Source: Streptomyces populi (GTDB taxonomy: Bacteria; Actinomycetota; Actinomycetes; Streptomycetales; Streptomycetaceae). Taken from it: a stretch of DNA of 64,000 nucleotides. The translations under genes and the position numbers were made by a program. Below the pieces are notes generated by a model. The model did no database searches. It was given only the letters and a program-made list of their open reading frames with translations, and was not told the DNA's origin. Positions 15,076 through 23,489 of the stretch are shown here, piece by piece; the first letter of the stretch is position 1, and the number at the start of each line of letters is the position of its first letter. The stretch covers positions 22,588 to 86,587 of the forward strand of contig NZ_KZ626872.1 in NCBI RefSeq assembly GCF_002911015.1, in the 5' to 3' direction.

Positions 15076-16680
15076 TTGAGGTCCAAGAGACCGACGAAAC
15101 GGGTGGCGGCGTTCGGTTCGGCCGGAGTGCTCGTCACGGCGACCCTGATAGCCGGCGCCGTCGCGGCGCCGGCGGCCACCGCCGACTCGCTGTACGGCCA
15201 CGGGCAGAGCCGTGAGCAGCGCGGAGCGGCCGTCGCCGCCGAGCGGGCCGCCAAGGCCGGGATCGACTGGCAGGACTGCCCGGCCGACTGGGGCTTCGAG
15301 AAGCCGATCCAGTGCGGCTGGGTGAGCGTGCCGCTGGACTACGCGCACCCCTACGGCAAGCAGCTCAAGCTGGCCGTCGACCGCATCGGGAACACCGGCA
15401 CCAAGGAGGAGCGCCAGGGCGCGCTCGTCTACAACCCGGGCGGTCCCGGCGGCTCCGGCATGCGCTTCCCGCGCCGTGTCACCACCAAGAGCCCCCTGTG
15501 GGCGAACACCGCCAAGGCGTACGACTTCGTGGGCTTCGACCCGCGCGGCGTCGGCCACTCGGCGCCCATCTCCTGCATCGACCCGCAGGAGTTCGTCAAG
15601 GCGCCCAAGGCGGACCCGGTCCCGGACTCCGAGGCCGACAAGCGGGCCCAGCGCAAGCTGGCCGCGGAGTACGCCGACGGCTGCGCCGAGCGCAGCGGCA
15701 AGGCCGTGCTGGCGCAGATGACCACGCCCAACACGGCACGCGACCTCGACGTCATCCGGGCCGCGCTCGGCGAGAAGAAGCTCAACTACCTGGGCGTCTC
15801 CTACGGCACGTACCTCGGAGCCGTCTACGGCACGCTCTTCCCGGGGCACGTGCGCCGCATGATCGTCGACAGCGTCGTCAACCCGTCGCGCGACAACATC
15901 TGGTACCAGGCCAACCTGGAGCAGGACATCGCCTTCGAGGGCCGCTGGAAGGACTGGGAGGACTGGGTCGCCAAGAACGACGCGTCCTTCCACCTCGGTG
16001 ACACCCGCGCCAAGGTGCAGGACCAGTGGCTGAAGCTGCGCGCCGCCGCGAAGAAGAGCCCGCTGGGCGGTGTCGTCGGCCCCGCCGAGCTGATCTCCTT
16101 CTTCCAGAGCGCCCCGTACTACGACTCCTCGTGGGTGCCGGTCGCCTCGGTGTTCAGCAAGTACGTCGCCGGTGACACCCAGGCGCTGGTCGACGCCGCG
16201 TCCCCCGACCTGTCGGACACGGCGGGCAACATCTCCTCGGAGAACGGCAACGCCGTGTACACGGCCGTCGAGTGCACCGACGCGCAGTGGCCCACCAGCT
16301 GGAAGAGGTGGGACCGGGACAACACGTGGCTCCACAAGGACTACCCGTTCATGACGTGGGCCAACGCGTGGATGAACCTGCCGTGCGCCACCTGGCCGGT
16401 CAAGCAGCAGACCCCGGTGAACGTGAAGACCGGCAAGGGTCTGCCGGCCGTCCTGATCGTGCAGTCCACCAACGACGCCGCCACGCCTTACGCCGGCGCC
16501 GTCGAACTGCACAAGCGGTTCAAGGGCTCCCGTCTGATCACCGAGCAGGGCGCGGGCTCCCACGGTGTGACCGGTCTGGTCAACCCGTGCATCAACGAGC
16601 GGGTGGACTCCTACCTGCTCACCGGCAAGACGGACGCCGCCGACGTGACGTGCACCCCGCACGCCACTCCGAAGCCGTAG
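15076..16680 (+). CDS. secreted tripeptidyl aminopeptidase (alpha/beta hydrolase)
   Basis: 534-residue exported serine peptidase of the Streptomyces Tap/SlpD type, which removes tripeptides from N-termini, including propeptides. A signal peptide (basic start, hydrophobic core near 15-30, AATADS cleavage region) precedes the alpha/beta hydrolase fold: oxyanion region VYNPGGPGGSG, nucleophile elbow GVSYGTYLG, and a C-terminal TAP-like domain with VQSTNDAATPY (Asp) and GSHGV (His). The TTG start at 15076 follows GGGGAGG. It is not in the same unit as urease, being preceded by a 168-base spacer. Confidence 0.9.
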   Translation: MRSKRPTKRVAAFGSAGVLVTATLIAGAVAAPAATADSLYGHGQSREQRGAAVAAERAAKAGIDWQDCPADWGFEKPIQCGWVSVPLDYAHPYGKQLKLAVDRIGNTGTKEERQGALVYNPGGPGGSGMRFPRRVTTKSPLWANTAKAYDFVGFDPRGVGHSAPISCIDPQEFVKAPKADPVPDSEADKRAQRKLAAEYADGCAERSGKAVLAQMTTPNTARDLDVIRAALGEKKLNYLGVSYGTYLGAVYGTLFPGHVRRMIVDSVVNPSRDNIWYQANLEQDIAFEGRWKDWEDWVAKNDASFHLGDTRAKVQDQWLKLRAAAKKSPLGGVVGPAELISFFQSAPYYDSSWVPVASVFSKYVAGDTQALVDAASPDLSDTAGNISSENGNAVYTAVECTDAQWPTSWKRWDRDNTWLHKDYPFMTWANAWMNLPCATWPVKQQTPVNVKTGKGLPAVLIVQSTNDAATPYAGAVELHKRFKGSRLITEQGAGSHGVTGLVNPCINERVDSYLLTGKTDAADVTCTPHATPKP

Positions 16681-16694
16681 TCCCGACAGCACGA

Positions 16695-16722
16695 GGGGCG
16701 GCCGGTCCATCCCGGCCGCCCC
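16695..16722. terminator. terminator between convergent aminopeptidase and acyltransferase genes
   Basis: Perfect 11-bp stem GGGGCGGCCGG / CCGGCCGCCCC, 6-base loop, in the 80-base gap between two convergent genes. Confidence 0.7.
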
Positions 16723-16760
16723 CTTCGCCGTGCGCGGTGCGCGTGCCCGTGCCGACCGCG

Positions 16761-17486
16761 TCAACTCATCGGCATCCGGGGGAACCTGCGCCCCGACTCG
16801 GCCTTCGCCGCGGCCTCCTCGGCCTTGACGACGGCCGCGTACCGGTCGACGTACTCCTGCTCGGACAGAGCGAGGATCGCGTACATGATCTCGTCGGTGA
16901 TGGCGCGCAGGACGGCCTTCTCGCCCTCCATCCCGGCATAGCGCGAGAAGTCGAGGGGCTTGCCGAACCGGATCGTCACGGGATGGATCCGCGGGAGCTT
17001 CCGGCCCGGGGGCTGGGCCTCGAAGGTGCCGATCATCGCGCAGGGGATCACCGGGGCCTGGGCCCGCAGGGCCATCACCGCGACGCCGACCTTGCCCTTG
17101 TAGAGCCGCCCGTCGTGCGAACGGGTGCCCTCGGGGTAGATGCCGAGCAGCTCGTCCTTGCGCAGCACTCCGAGCCCCTCGTGGATCGCGGCCTGCCCCG
17201 CCTCCTTGCCGGAACGGTCCACCGGGATCTGCCCGATGCTGCGGAAGAAGGCGGCCGTCAGCCGCCCCTTGACGCCCGGACCGGTGAAGTACTCGGCCTT
17301 CGCGAGGAAGGTGATCCGGCGCTTCAGGATGGCCGGCATCAGGAAGTGGTCCGCGAAGGACAGATGGTTGCCCGCCACGATGGCGGCACCCGACGACGGT
17401 ATGTGCTCAAGGCCCTCGATCCGAGGCCGGAAGACCAGCCTCAACAGCGGACCCAGAAGCACATATTTGAGCACGTGATAGAACAC
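16761..17486 (-). CDS. 1-acyl-sn-glycerol-3-phosphate acyltransferase
   Basis: 241-residue PlsC-family membrane-associated acyltransferase for phospholipid synthesis. Catalytic NHLSFAD (HX4D, near residue 41), the second block GQIPVDRSG, EGTRS (block III) and IPCAMIGTF (block IV) are present. GTG start at 17486. Downstream of rocD by 100 bases, same strand. Typical actinobacterial length. Confidence 0.92.
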   Translation of the reverse strand: MFYHVLKYVLLGPLLRLVFRPRIEGLEHIPSSGAAIVAGNHLSFADHFLMPAILKRRITFLAKAEYFTGPGVKGRLTAAFFRSIGQIPVDRSGKEAGQAAIHEGLGVLRKDELLGIYPEGTRSHDGRLYKGKVGVAVMALRAQAPVIPCAMIGTFEAQPPGRKLPRIHPVTIRFGKPLDFSRYAGMEGEKAVLRAITDEIMYAILALSEQEYVDRYAAVVKAEEAAAKAESGRRFPRMPMS

Positions 17487-17586
17487 TGGGGCACTCCTCT
17501 TTTCCCCTGGGGAGCGATCAGTGTAGGCGCGGCCGTCGTCGGGCGTAACCGCTGCGGTGTCACTCTCTGTGGCCTCTTGGCCGGTA

Positions 17587-18837
17587 TCAGACCCCTCGCG
17601 TCAGAACTTTCTCCAGGGACCCGAGAGCCGACAGGAGTTCCTCGGCCGTGATGGTGAGCGGCGGTGCCAGCCGGATGGTCGAGCCGTGGGTGTCCTTGAC
17701 CAGAATCCCCTCGTCCATCAGGCCCTGGCTGATCTCCCGGCCCGTGCCGATGGACGGGTCGATGTCGACGCCCGCCCACAGCCCCCGGGAGCGGAAGCCC
17801 TCGACGCCCCGGCCCACCAGGGCCGCGAGCCCGTCCCGCAGCACCACGCCGAGCTCGGCGGCCCGGCGCTGGTACTCACCGGTCTCCAGCAGGCCCACGA
17901 CCGCCGAGCCGACGGCCGCGGCCAGCGGGTTGCCGCCGAACGTCGAACCGTGCTCACCCGGACGCAGCACGCTCAGCACGTCCCGGCGTCCGACGACCGC
18001 GGAGACGGGCACGATGCCGCCGCCGAGCGCCTTGCCGAGCAGCAGCAGGTCGGGAACGACCGACTCGTGCTCCACCGCCAGGGTGGTGCCGGTGCGGCCG
18101 AGGCCGGACTGGATCTCGTCCGCGACGAACAGGCAGCCGGCCCGGCGGGTGAGCTCGCGGACCCCGGCGAGATAGCCGTCGTCCGGAATGATCACACCGG
18201 CCTCGCCCTGGACGGGCTCGATCAGCACCGCGGCCGTCGTCTCGTCGATCGCCGCCTCGAGCGCGGCGAGGTCGTTGTACGGCACGACCCGGAAGCCGGG
18301 CGTGAAGGGGCCGAAGCCCTCGCGGGCGCTCTCGTCGGTGGAGAAACTGACGATCGTGGTCGTACGGCCGTGGAAGTTGCCGGCCGCCACCACGATCGTG
18401 GCCCGGCCGGGCTCGACGCCCTTCACCTCGTACGCCCATTTGCGGGCCACCTTGACGGCGCTCTCCACCGCCTCGGCGCCCGTGTTCATCGGCAGGACCA
18501 TGTCCAGGCCCGTCAGGGCGGCCAGGGACTCGGCGAACCCGGCCAGCTGGTCGTTGTGGAAGGCCCGCGAGGTCAGGGTGAGCCGGTCCAGCTGGCGGTG
18601 CGCCGCCTCGATCAGCACCGGGTTGCGGTGGCCGAAGTTGAGGGCCGAGTAGCCCGCCAGCATGTCGAGGTAGCGGCGCCCCTCGACGTCCTCGACCCAG
18701 GTGCCCTCGGCGCGCGCGACGACCACGGGCAGCGGGTGGTAGTTGTGCGCCAGGACGGGTTCCTCGGCCCGGATCAGTTCCTCGGAGCTGCGTGCGTCGG
18801 CGCCGGCGGACGTGGTGGCGCGGGCGGGAGCGGTCAT
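17587..18837 (-). CDS. rocD: ornithine aminotransferase
   Basis: 416-residue class-III PLP aminotransferase that turns ornithine plus 2-oxoglutarate into glutamate semialdehyde plus glutamate. Visible: NTGAEAVESAVKVARKW, NFHGRTTTIVSFS, ADEIQSGLGRTG (D240) and PLP lysine K269 (LLGKALGGG). The ATG at 18837 overlaps the stop of the arginine-hydrolase-like gene (ATGA), so the two steps are coupled. The upstream Lrp-type gene likely controls both. Confidence 0.94.
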   Translation of the reverse strand: MTAPARATTSAGADARSSEELIRAEEPVLAHNYHPLPVVVARAEGTWVEDVEGRRYLDMLAGYSALNFGHRNPVLIEAAHRQLDRLTLTSRAFHNDQLAGFAESLAALTGLDMVLPMNTGAEAVESAVKVARKWAYEVKGVEPGRATIVVAAGNFHGRTTTIVSFSTDESAREGFGPFTPGFRVVPYNDLAALEAAIDETTAAVLIEPVQGEAGVIIPDDGYLAGVRELTRRAGCLFVADEIQSGLGRTGTTLAVEHESVVPDLLLLGKALGGGIVPVSAVVGRRDVLSVLRPGEHGSTFGGNPLAAAVGSAVVGLLETGEYQRRAAELGVVLRDGLAALVGRGVEGFRSRGLWAGVDIDPSIGTGREISQGLMDEGILVKDTHGSTIRLAPPLTITAEELLSALGSLEKVLTRGV

Positions 18838-19646
18838 GAACGGATCTCCTGTGTGCAGCACTTGATGCCGCCGCCGGCCTTGTGGAACTCCGACAGGTCG
18901 ACGGGGACGGGGACGTAGCCGTGGGTCACGAGCTGGTCGGCGAGGGCCTCGGCGCGTGGCGCGATGAAGACGTGGCGCCCGTCCGAGACGGAGTTGAGGC
19001 CGAAGGCGAGGGCGTCCTCACGGGTGGCGAGCACCGCGTCCGGGAACAGCCGGCGGAGCACCTCGCGGCTGCCGGGCGAGAACGCCTCCGGGTAGTACGC
19101 GATGTTGTCGTCGTCGAGGACGAACAGCGCGGTGTCCAGGTGGTAGAAGTGCGGGTCCACCAGGCGCAGTCCGATCACCGGGACGCCGAAGAACTCCTGG
19201 ACCTCGCGATGGGCCTCGGGCGTGGTGCGAAAACCCGTGCCCGCGAGGACGAAGCGGCGCGTCGGGACGAGATCGCCCTCGCCCTCGCACACCGACTCGG
19301 GGCGGTAGACGTCGAAACCGGCCGTCTTGAACCAGGTCTCGTACGCGGTGGACTCGGGACGGCGCTCCGGTGCGTGGAAGGAGGAGCCGAAGACACGGCC
19401 CTCCAGGACGAGCGCGCAGTTCGCGGCGAAGACCATGTCGGGAAGCCCCGCGACCGGCTCGACGGAGTCGACGGTGTGACCGTGCGCGCGATAGGCGCTG
19501 ATCAGCGCCTGCCATTGGGCGAGCGCGAGCTCGACGTCCACAGGGGTGTCGGGACGCATCCAGGGGTTGATCGCGTACTGCACGGCGAAGTGTCTGGGTT
19601 CGCAGACGAGAAAGCGCCGGGGGCGCGGCACACGGCTTTCGGACAC
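18834..19646 (-). CDS. guanidine-modifying hydrolase, probably arginine dihydrolase-like (DDAH family)
   Basis: 270-residue amidinotransferase-fold hydrolase usually named dimethylarginine dimethylaminohydrolase. It has the catalytic Cys near the end (GGGIKCCTQEI, C263/C264), His H169 (FYHLDTAL) and the LPDMVF block. That block ends in AAN (N76), as in the cyanobacterial arginine dihydrolases ArgZ/AgrE, rather than the acidic residues of classical DDAH; the N-terminus (VQYAINPWM) also resembles ArgZ. If it makes ornithine from arginine, the product feeds straight into the coupled RocD. I favour that reading; DDAH activity remains possible. Confidence 0.85.
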   Translation of the reverse strand: MSESRVPRPRRFLVCEPRHFAVQYAINPWMRPDTPVDVELALAQWQALISAYRAHGHTVDSVEPVAGLPDMVFAANCALVLEGRVFGSSFHAPERRPESTAYETWFKTAGFDVYRPESVCEGEGDLVPTRRFVLAGTGFRTTPEAHREVQEFFGVPVIGLRLVDPHFYHLDTALFVLDDDNIAYYPEAFSPGSREVLRRLFPDAVLATREDALAFGLNSVSDGRHVFIAPRAEALADQLVTHGYVPVPVDLSEFHKAGGGIKCCTQEIRS

Positions 19647-19737
19647 AGAGAGGTTCCTCCGCTTCCTGCGGTGTCATCTGGTGGGATGTCTCCACGGTAA
19701 GAAGCGGGGGACAGGCACGACAAGCGACGAGAGCTGC

Positions 19738-19747
19738 GCGTATACGC
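19738..19747. promoter_or_regulatory. candidate Lrp/AsnC operator upstream of the arginine module
   Basis: GCGTATACGC, a perfect 10-bp palindrome inside a wider imperfect one (CTGCGCGTATACGCAG), lies in the 125-base gap between the Lrp-type gene and the arginine-hydrolase gene. Position fits an operator; binding is unproven. Confidence 0.35.
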
Positions 19748-19771
19748 AGTACCGTTGCGTGATCAGCGGGA

Positions 19772-20275
19772 TCAGCGCACGTTTCCTGCGTCGTCCGGAG
19801 CCGCCTGGGTGGCCCCCGCCTCCGGGGCCTCGGGCAGCAGATGGGACAGCACCATGTAGCTGATCGTCTTCCGGATGAACGGCTCCACCCGGATGCGCTC
19901 CAGGACCTCCTCGAAGTGCTCCACGTCGACCGCCCGTACGTGCAGCAGCGCGTCCGCGCCCCCGGTCACCGTCATCGCGGCGGTGATCTCCGGATGGTTG
20001 CGCACCACCTCCGCGAGCCGCCGGGGCGGTGCCGCTCCCTCGCAGTACACCTCCACGTACGCCTCCGTGCGCCAGCCGAGCGCCGCGGGCTTCACCGTGG
20101 CCGTGAACCCGGTGATCACACCCGTCTCGCGCAGCCGGTCGACCCGGCGCTTGACCGCCGTCGCGGACAGTCCGATCGCCGCGCCGATCTCCGCGAAGCT
20201 CGTCCGGGCATTGGCCATCAGGGCGGTGATGATCTTGCGGTCGAGTTCGTCGAACATCGCGGGCTTGCTGTTCAT
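19772..20275 (-). CDS. Lrp/AsnC family transcriptional regulator
   Basis: 167-residue feast/famine regulator: helix-turn-helix at about 8-60 (FDELDRKIITALMANARTSF, IGLSATAVKRRVDRL) and a RAM effector domain (VTGGADALLHVRAVDVEHFEEVLE). Lies just upstream of and in the same direction as the arginine-hydrolase/rocD pair, so arginine or ornithine is the likely effector. The ATG at 20275 lacks a Shine-Dalgarno sequence and follows TACAGT by 6 bases, suggesting a leaderless transcript. Confidence 0.92.
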   Translation of the reverse strand: MNSKPAMFDELDRKIITALMANARTSFAEIGAAIGLSATAVKRRVDRLRETGVITGFTATVKPAALGWRTEAYVEVYCEGAAPPRRLAEVVRNHPEITAAMTVTGGADALLHVRAVDVEHFEEVLERIRVEPFIRKTISYMVLSHLLPEAPEAGATQAAPDDAGNVR

Positions 20276-20281
20276 GGGCGC

Positions 20282-20287
20282 ACTGTA
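20282..20287 (-). promoter_or_regulatory. -10 box of a likely leaderless lrp-type transcript
   Basis: On the minus strand TACAGT followed by GCGCCC and then the ATG. Matches TANNNT with a 6-base spacer. Confidence 0.45.
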
Positions 20288-20359
20288 TCCAGCGGCGACC
20301 CCCACCCGGCCGGGCACGACGGCCGTGTCCGGCACATGTCCAGCCGTGCGAATCACTCC

Positions 20360-20365
20360 TACACT
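20360..20365 (+). promoter_or_regulatory. -10 box of the LytTR regulator gene
   Basis: TACACT, 8 bases before the ATG at 20374, with no Shine-Dalgarno sequence between; probable leaderless start, back to back with the lrp-type promoter. Confidence 0.4.
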
Positions 20366-20373
20366 CCACTCTC

Positions 20374-21129
20374 ATGCTGCGCGCGCTCGCCGTCGACGAC
20401 GAACGACCCTCCCTCGAGGAACTGCTGTACCTGCTGAACGCCGACCCCCGGATCGGCAGCGCCGAGGGCGCGGGCGACGCGACCGAGGCGCTGCGCCGGA
20501 TCAACCGGGCGCTCGAGAGCGGACCCGGCGGCCCCGAGGCGATCGACGTCGTCTTCCTCGACATCCACATGCCCGGCCTGGACGGGCTCGACCTGGCCCG
20601 GCTGCTCGGCGGGTTCGCCCAGCCGCCGCTCGTCGTGTTCGTCACCGCCCACGAGGGATTCGCCGTCCAGGCCTTCGACCTCAAGGCCGTCGACTACGTC
20701 CTGAAGCCCGTACGCCGCGAACGGCTCGCCGAGGCGGTCCGCAGGGCCGCCCAACTGCGCGACACCACACCCCTGATACCCGTCCACGAGCCCGACCCCG
20801 ACCACATGTCCGTCGAACTCGGCGGCGTGACACGCTTCGTGGCCGTCGAGGACATCACGCACGTGGAGGCCCACGGCGACTACGCCCGGCTGCACACCGC
20901 GCAGGGCAGCCATCTGGTGCGCATCCCGCTGTCCACCCTCGAGGAACGCTGGCGCTCCCGCGGTTTCGTCCGCATCCACCGGCGCCACCTCGTCGCCCTG
21001 CGCCACATCGGCGAACTCCGCCTGGACGCGGGCACGGTGAGCGTTCTGGTCGACTCCGTCGAACTCCAGGTCAGCCGTCGGCACGCCCGCCAGTTGCGCG
21101 ATCTGCTGCTGCGCCGGACCACGAGCTGA
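20374..21129 (+). CDS. LytTR family response regulator
   Basis: 251-residue two-component regulator. Receiver domain at 1-120 with phospho-acceptor D63 (VVFLDIHMPGLDG), the acidic pocket VDDE and the lysine of LKPVRR; LytTR DNA-binding domain at about 145-245 (VEDITHVEAHGDYARLHT, RIHRRHLVAL). First gene of a unit with a DUF485-like protein, a solute symporter and a LytS-type kinase, its likely partner. Confidence 0.93.
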   Translation: MLRALAVDDERPSLEELLYLLNADPRIGSAEGAGDATEALRRINRALESGPGGPEAIDVVFLDIHMPGLDGLDLARLLGGFAQPPLVVFVTAHEGFAVQAFDLKAVDYVLKPVRRERLAEAVRRAAQLRDTTPLIPVHEPDPDHMSVELGGVTRFVAVEDITHVEAHGDYARLHTAQGSHLVRIPLSTLEERWRSRGFVRIHRRHLVALRHIGELRLDAGTVSVLVDSVELQVSRRHARQLRDLLLRRTTS

Positions 21130-21139
21130 GGAGCACCAC

Positions 21140-21499
21140 GTGCCACAGGACCCCGTCGAACGCCGCGTGGTCGTCACCGGAGTGCCCCGGCGCGTCCGCC
21201 GGACCTCCGGCCACCACAGGCCGAGGACCGAGATCGACGAACAGACCACACTCGGCCACACCTACGTACGCTCCCTGATGCGCAGTCAGCTACGGGCCGC
21301 GTGCGTCACGTTCGCCGTCCTGGTCCTGCTCGTCGGACCACTGCCGCTGGTCTTCGCCGCGATGCCCGACGGCGCCGGCCCGGAATGGGCCGTCCTCGGC
21401 TTCGGCCTCTACCCGCCGCTGGTGCTGCTCGCCCGCTGGTACGTACGGCGGGCGGAACGCAACGAGAGGGACCTCGTGCGCCTGGTCGAGGACCGCTGA
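21140..21499 (+). CDS. DUF485-like small membrane protein
   Basis: 119-residue protein with two hydrophobic segments (about 55-75 and 83-98) and a basic N-terminal half. Such proteins are commonly encoded just before an acetate/pyruvate-type sodium symporter, as here. GTG start with GAGGAG 4-5 bases upstream. Function with the transporter is inferred from the neighbourhood. Confidence 0.75.
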   Translation: MPQDPVERRVVVTGVPRRVRRTSGHHRPRTEIDEQTTLGHTYVRSLMRSQLRAACVTFAVLVLLVGPLPLVFAAMPDGAGPEWAVLGFGLYPPLVLLARWYVRRAERNERDLVRLVEDR

Positions 21500-21502
21500 C
21501 CC

Positions 21503-23305
21503 GTGAACGAGAACTACTCCGTCCCCGCGGTCGCCCTCGTCGTCCTCGCGACCGTCCTGGTCGGCGCCTTCGGACTGCGCATCTCCCGGACCACCTCCGA
21601 CTTCTACGTCGCCTCGCGCACCGTCGGCCCCCGGCTCAACGCGGCCGCGATCAGCGGCGAATACCTCTCCGCCGCCTCCTTCCTGGGCATCGCCGGCCTG
21701 GTGCTCGTCCAGGGACCCGACATGCTCTGGTACCCCGTGGGCTACACCGCGGGGTATCTCGTGCTGCTCCTGTTCGTCGCGGCACCCCTGCGCCGCTCCG
21801 GCGCCTACACGCTGCCCGACTTCGCGGAGGCCCGGCTCGGCTCCCAGGCCGTCAGACGGCTCGCCGGGGCGTTCGTCGTCGGTGTCGGATGGCTCTATCT
21901 GCTGCCCCAGCTCCAGGGCGCGGGACTGACACTGGCGGTACTGACCGACGCACCCGACTGGTTCGGCGGAGTCCTGGTCGCCGTCGTCGTGGTGGCCACG
22001 GTCGCCGCGGGCGGCATGCGCAGCATCACCTTCGTCCAGGCCTTCCAGTACTGGCTCAAGCTCACCGCCCTGCTCGTCCCCGCGCTCTTCCTGATCCTGG
22101 CCTGGCAGTCCCACGGAGCTCCCCGCGACGCCTTCGGGGAACCGCCGGCCTTCCGCGAACAGCGCCTCGTCCGGATCGGCTCGACACTCGACCTGAGGCT
22201 GTCCCGGCCGCTCACCGTCACCGCGACCGGCACCGTCGACGGCCGGCGGTACGAGGACGCGCGCGTCCGGCTCCCGCGGGGCACCCACCGCATCGGCGGC
22301 GGCACCCGGCTGACCTTCGCCCGGGGCACCCCGGTCCCGGCGGCCGAACGGGGCGGCGGCGACGCCCTGGCGGCCTCACCGGCCGCCGGGCGCGAGGAAC
22401 GCCCGCTCTACGCCACTTACGGACTGATCCTCGCCACCTTCCTCGGCACGATGGGCCTGCCGCACGTCGTCGTCCGCTTCTACACCAGCCCGCACGGCGT
22501 CGCCGCCCGCCGCACCACCGTCGCCGTGCTCGGCCTGATCGGCGCCTTCTACCTCCTGCCGCCCGTCTACGGAGCCCTCGGCCGGCTGTACGCCCCCGAA
22601 CTCAGCCTCACCGGCGACGCGGACGCCGCCGTGCTCCTGCTGCCCGACAGGATGATCGGCGGAGTGGGCGCGGACCTGCTCGGGGCGCTCGTCGCGGGCG
22701 GCGCCTTCGCCGCGTTCCTCTCGACGGCCTCCGGACTGACCATGGCGGTCGCGGGCGTGCTCACCCAGGACGTACTGCCCGCCCGCGGCGTACGGCACTT
22801 CCGGCTCGGCACCGTCCTCGCGATGGCCGTACCGCTCGCCGCGAGCGTGCTGGTGGGCGGACTGCCCGTCGCCGACGCCGTGGGCCTCGCGTTCGCCGTG
22901 TCCGCGTCCTCCTTCTGCCCGCTGCTGGTCCTCGGCATCTGGTGGCGGCGGCTCACCCCGCCCGGGGCGGCGGCCGGCATGCTCGGCGGCGGGGGCGCGG
23001 CACTCGTCGCCGTCGGCGCGACCATGGCCGGCTATCCGGGGACGACGGGCACGTTGCGCGCGCTGCTCGCCTGGCCGGCGCTCTGGTCGGTGCCGCTCGG
23101 TTTCGTGACCATGGTGCTGGTGTCGCTGGCCACCGCCGGCCGCGTACCGGCCGGGACGGCGGCGATACTCGCCCGCTTCCACCTCCCGGAGGAGCTCATG
23201 GAAGGCCAGGTCCGGGAGGTGGCCGGCGGGACGGGGGCACTGCCCGCGCGAGCGAAGCCGAGCGTGGGGGAGGGCGTGGCGTGCACGAAGGAGGCCGGAC
23301 CGTGA
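21503..23305 (+). CDS. sodium:solute symporter, monocarboxylate type
   Basis: 600-residue SSS-family permease with about 13 hydrophobic segments; DFYVASRTVGPRLNAAAISGEYLSAASF is the family N-terminal block. Related to ActP/MctC transporters for acetate, propionate or pyruvate, but the substrate is not readable. An external loop of some 70 residues (near 210-290) is unusually hydrophilic. GTG start 3 bases after the DUF485-like stop. The tail after residue 560 is cytoplasmic and Gly/Ala-rich. Confidence 0.88.
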   Translation: MNENYSVPAVALVVLATVLVGAFGLRISRTTSDFYVASRTVGPRLNAAAISGEYLSAASFLGIAGLVLVQGPDMLWYPVGYTAGYLVLLLFVAAPLRRSGAYTLPDFAEARLGSQAVRRLAGAFVVGVGWLYLLPQLQGAGLTLAVLTDAPDWFGGVLVAVVVVATVAAGGMRSITFVQAFQYWLKLTALLVPALFLILAWQSHGAPRDAFGEPPAFREQRLVRIGSTLDLRLSRPLTVTATGTVDGRRYEDARVRLPRGTHRIGGGTRLTFARGTPVPAAERGGGDALAASPAAGREERPLYATYGLILATFLGTMGLPHVVVRFYTSPHGVAARRTTVAVLGLIGAFYLLPPVYGALGRLYAPELSLTGDADAAVLLLPDRMIGGVGADLLGALVAGGAFAAFLSTASGLTMAVAGVLTQDVLPARGVRHFRLGTVLAMAVPLAASVLVGGLPVADAVGLAFAVSASSFCPLLVLGIWWRRLTPPGAAAGMLGGGGAALVAVGATMAGYPGTTGTLRALLAWPALWSVPLGFVTMVLVSLATAGRVPAGTAAILARFHLPEELMEGQVREVAGGTGALPARAKPSVGEGVACTKEAGP

Positions 23306-23384
23306 GGGCCCCGGCCGACGGGCCGCGAGGCGAGGGTCCCGGGCCCGGGGCGGCGCGGGACCGGCGGTGGGCCGGGCCACCGTG

Positions 23385-23488
23385 CCGGTGCCGGTGCCGG
23401 TGCCGGTGCCGGTGCGGGGGCGGGTACGAGTGCGGGGGCGGGTACGGGATCGTGGACGGGTACGGGATCGTGGACGGGACGGTGAGCG
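23385..23488 (+). repeat. tandem repeat block between symporter and kinase genes
   Basis: Five perfect CCGGTG units (23385-23414), then an 18-base unit twice (23413-23430 and 23431-23448, differing in one base), then ATCGTGGACGGGTACGGG followed by a partial second copy. It fills the gap between the symporter stop and the kinase start. If translated from a GTG at 23367 it would add a VP-repeat and RGRV-rich extension to the kinase. Confidence 0.7.
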
Positions 23489-23489
23489 G

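Noticed and set aside
23367..23489. Repeat-encoded N-terminal extension of the LytS-type kinase
   Set aside because: Not taken as the default start because similarity and the membrane segment begin at 23490; kept as a finding.
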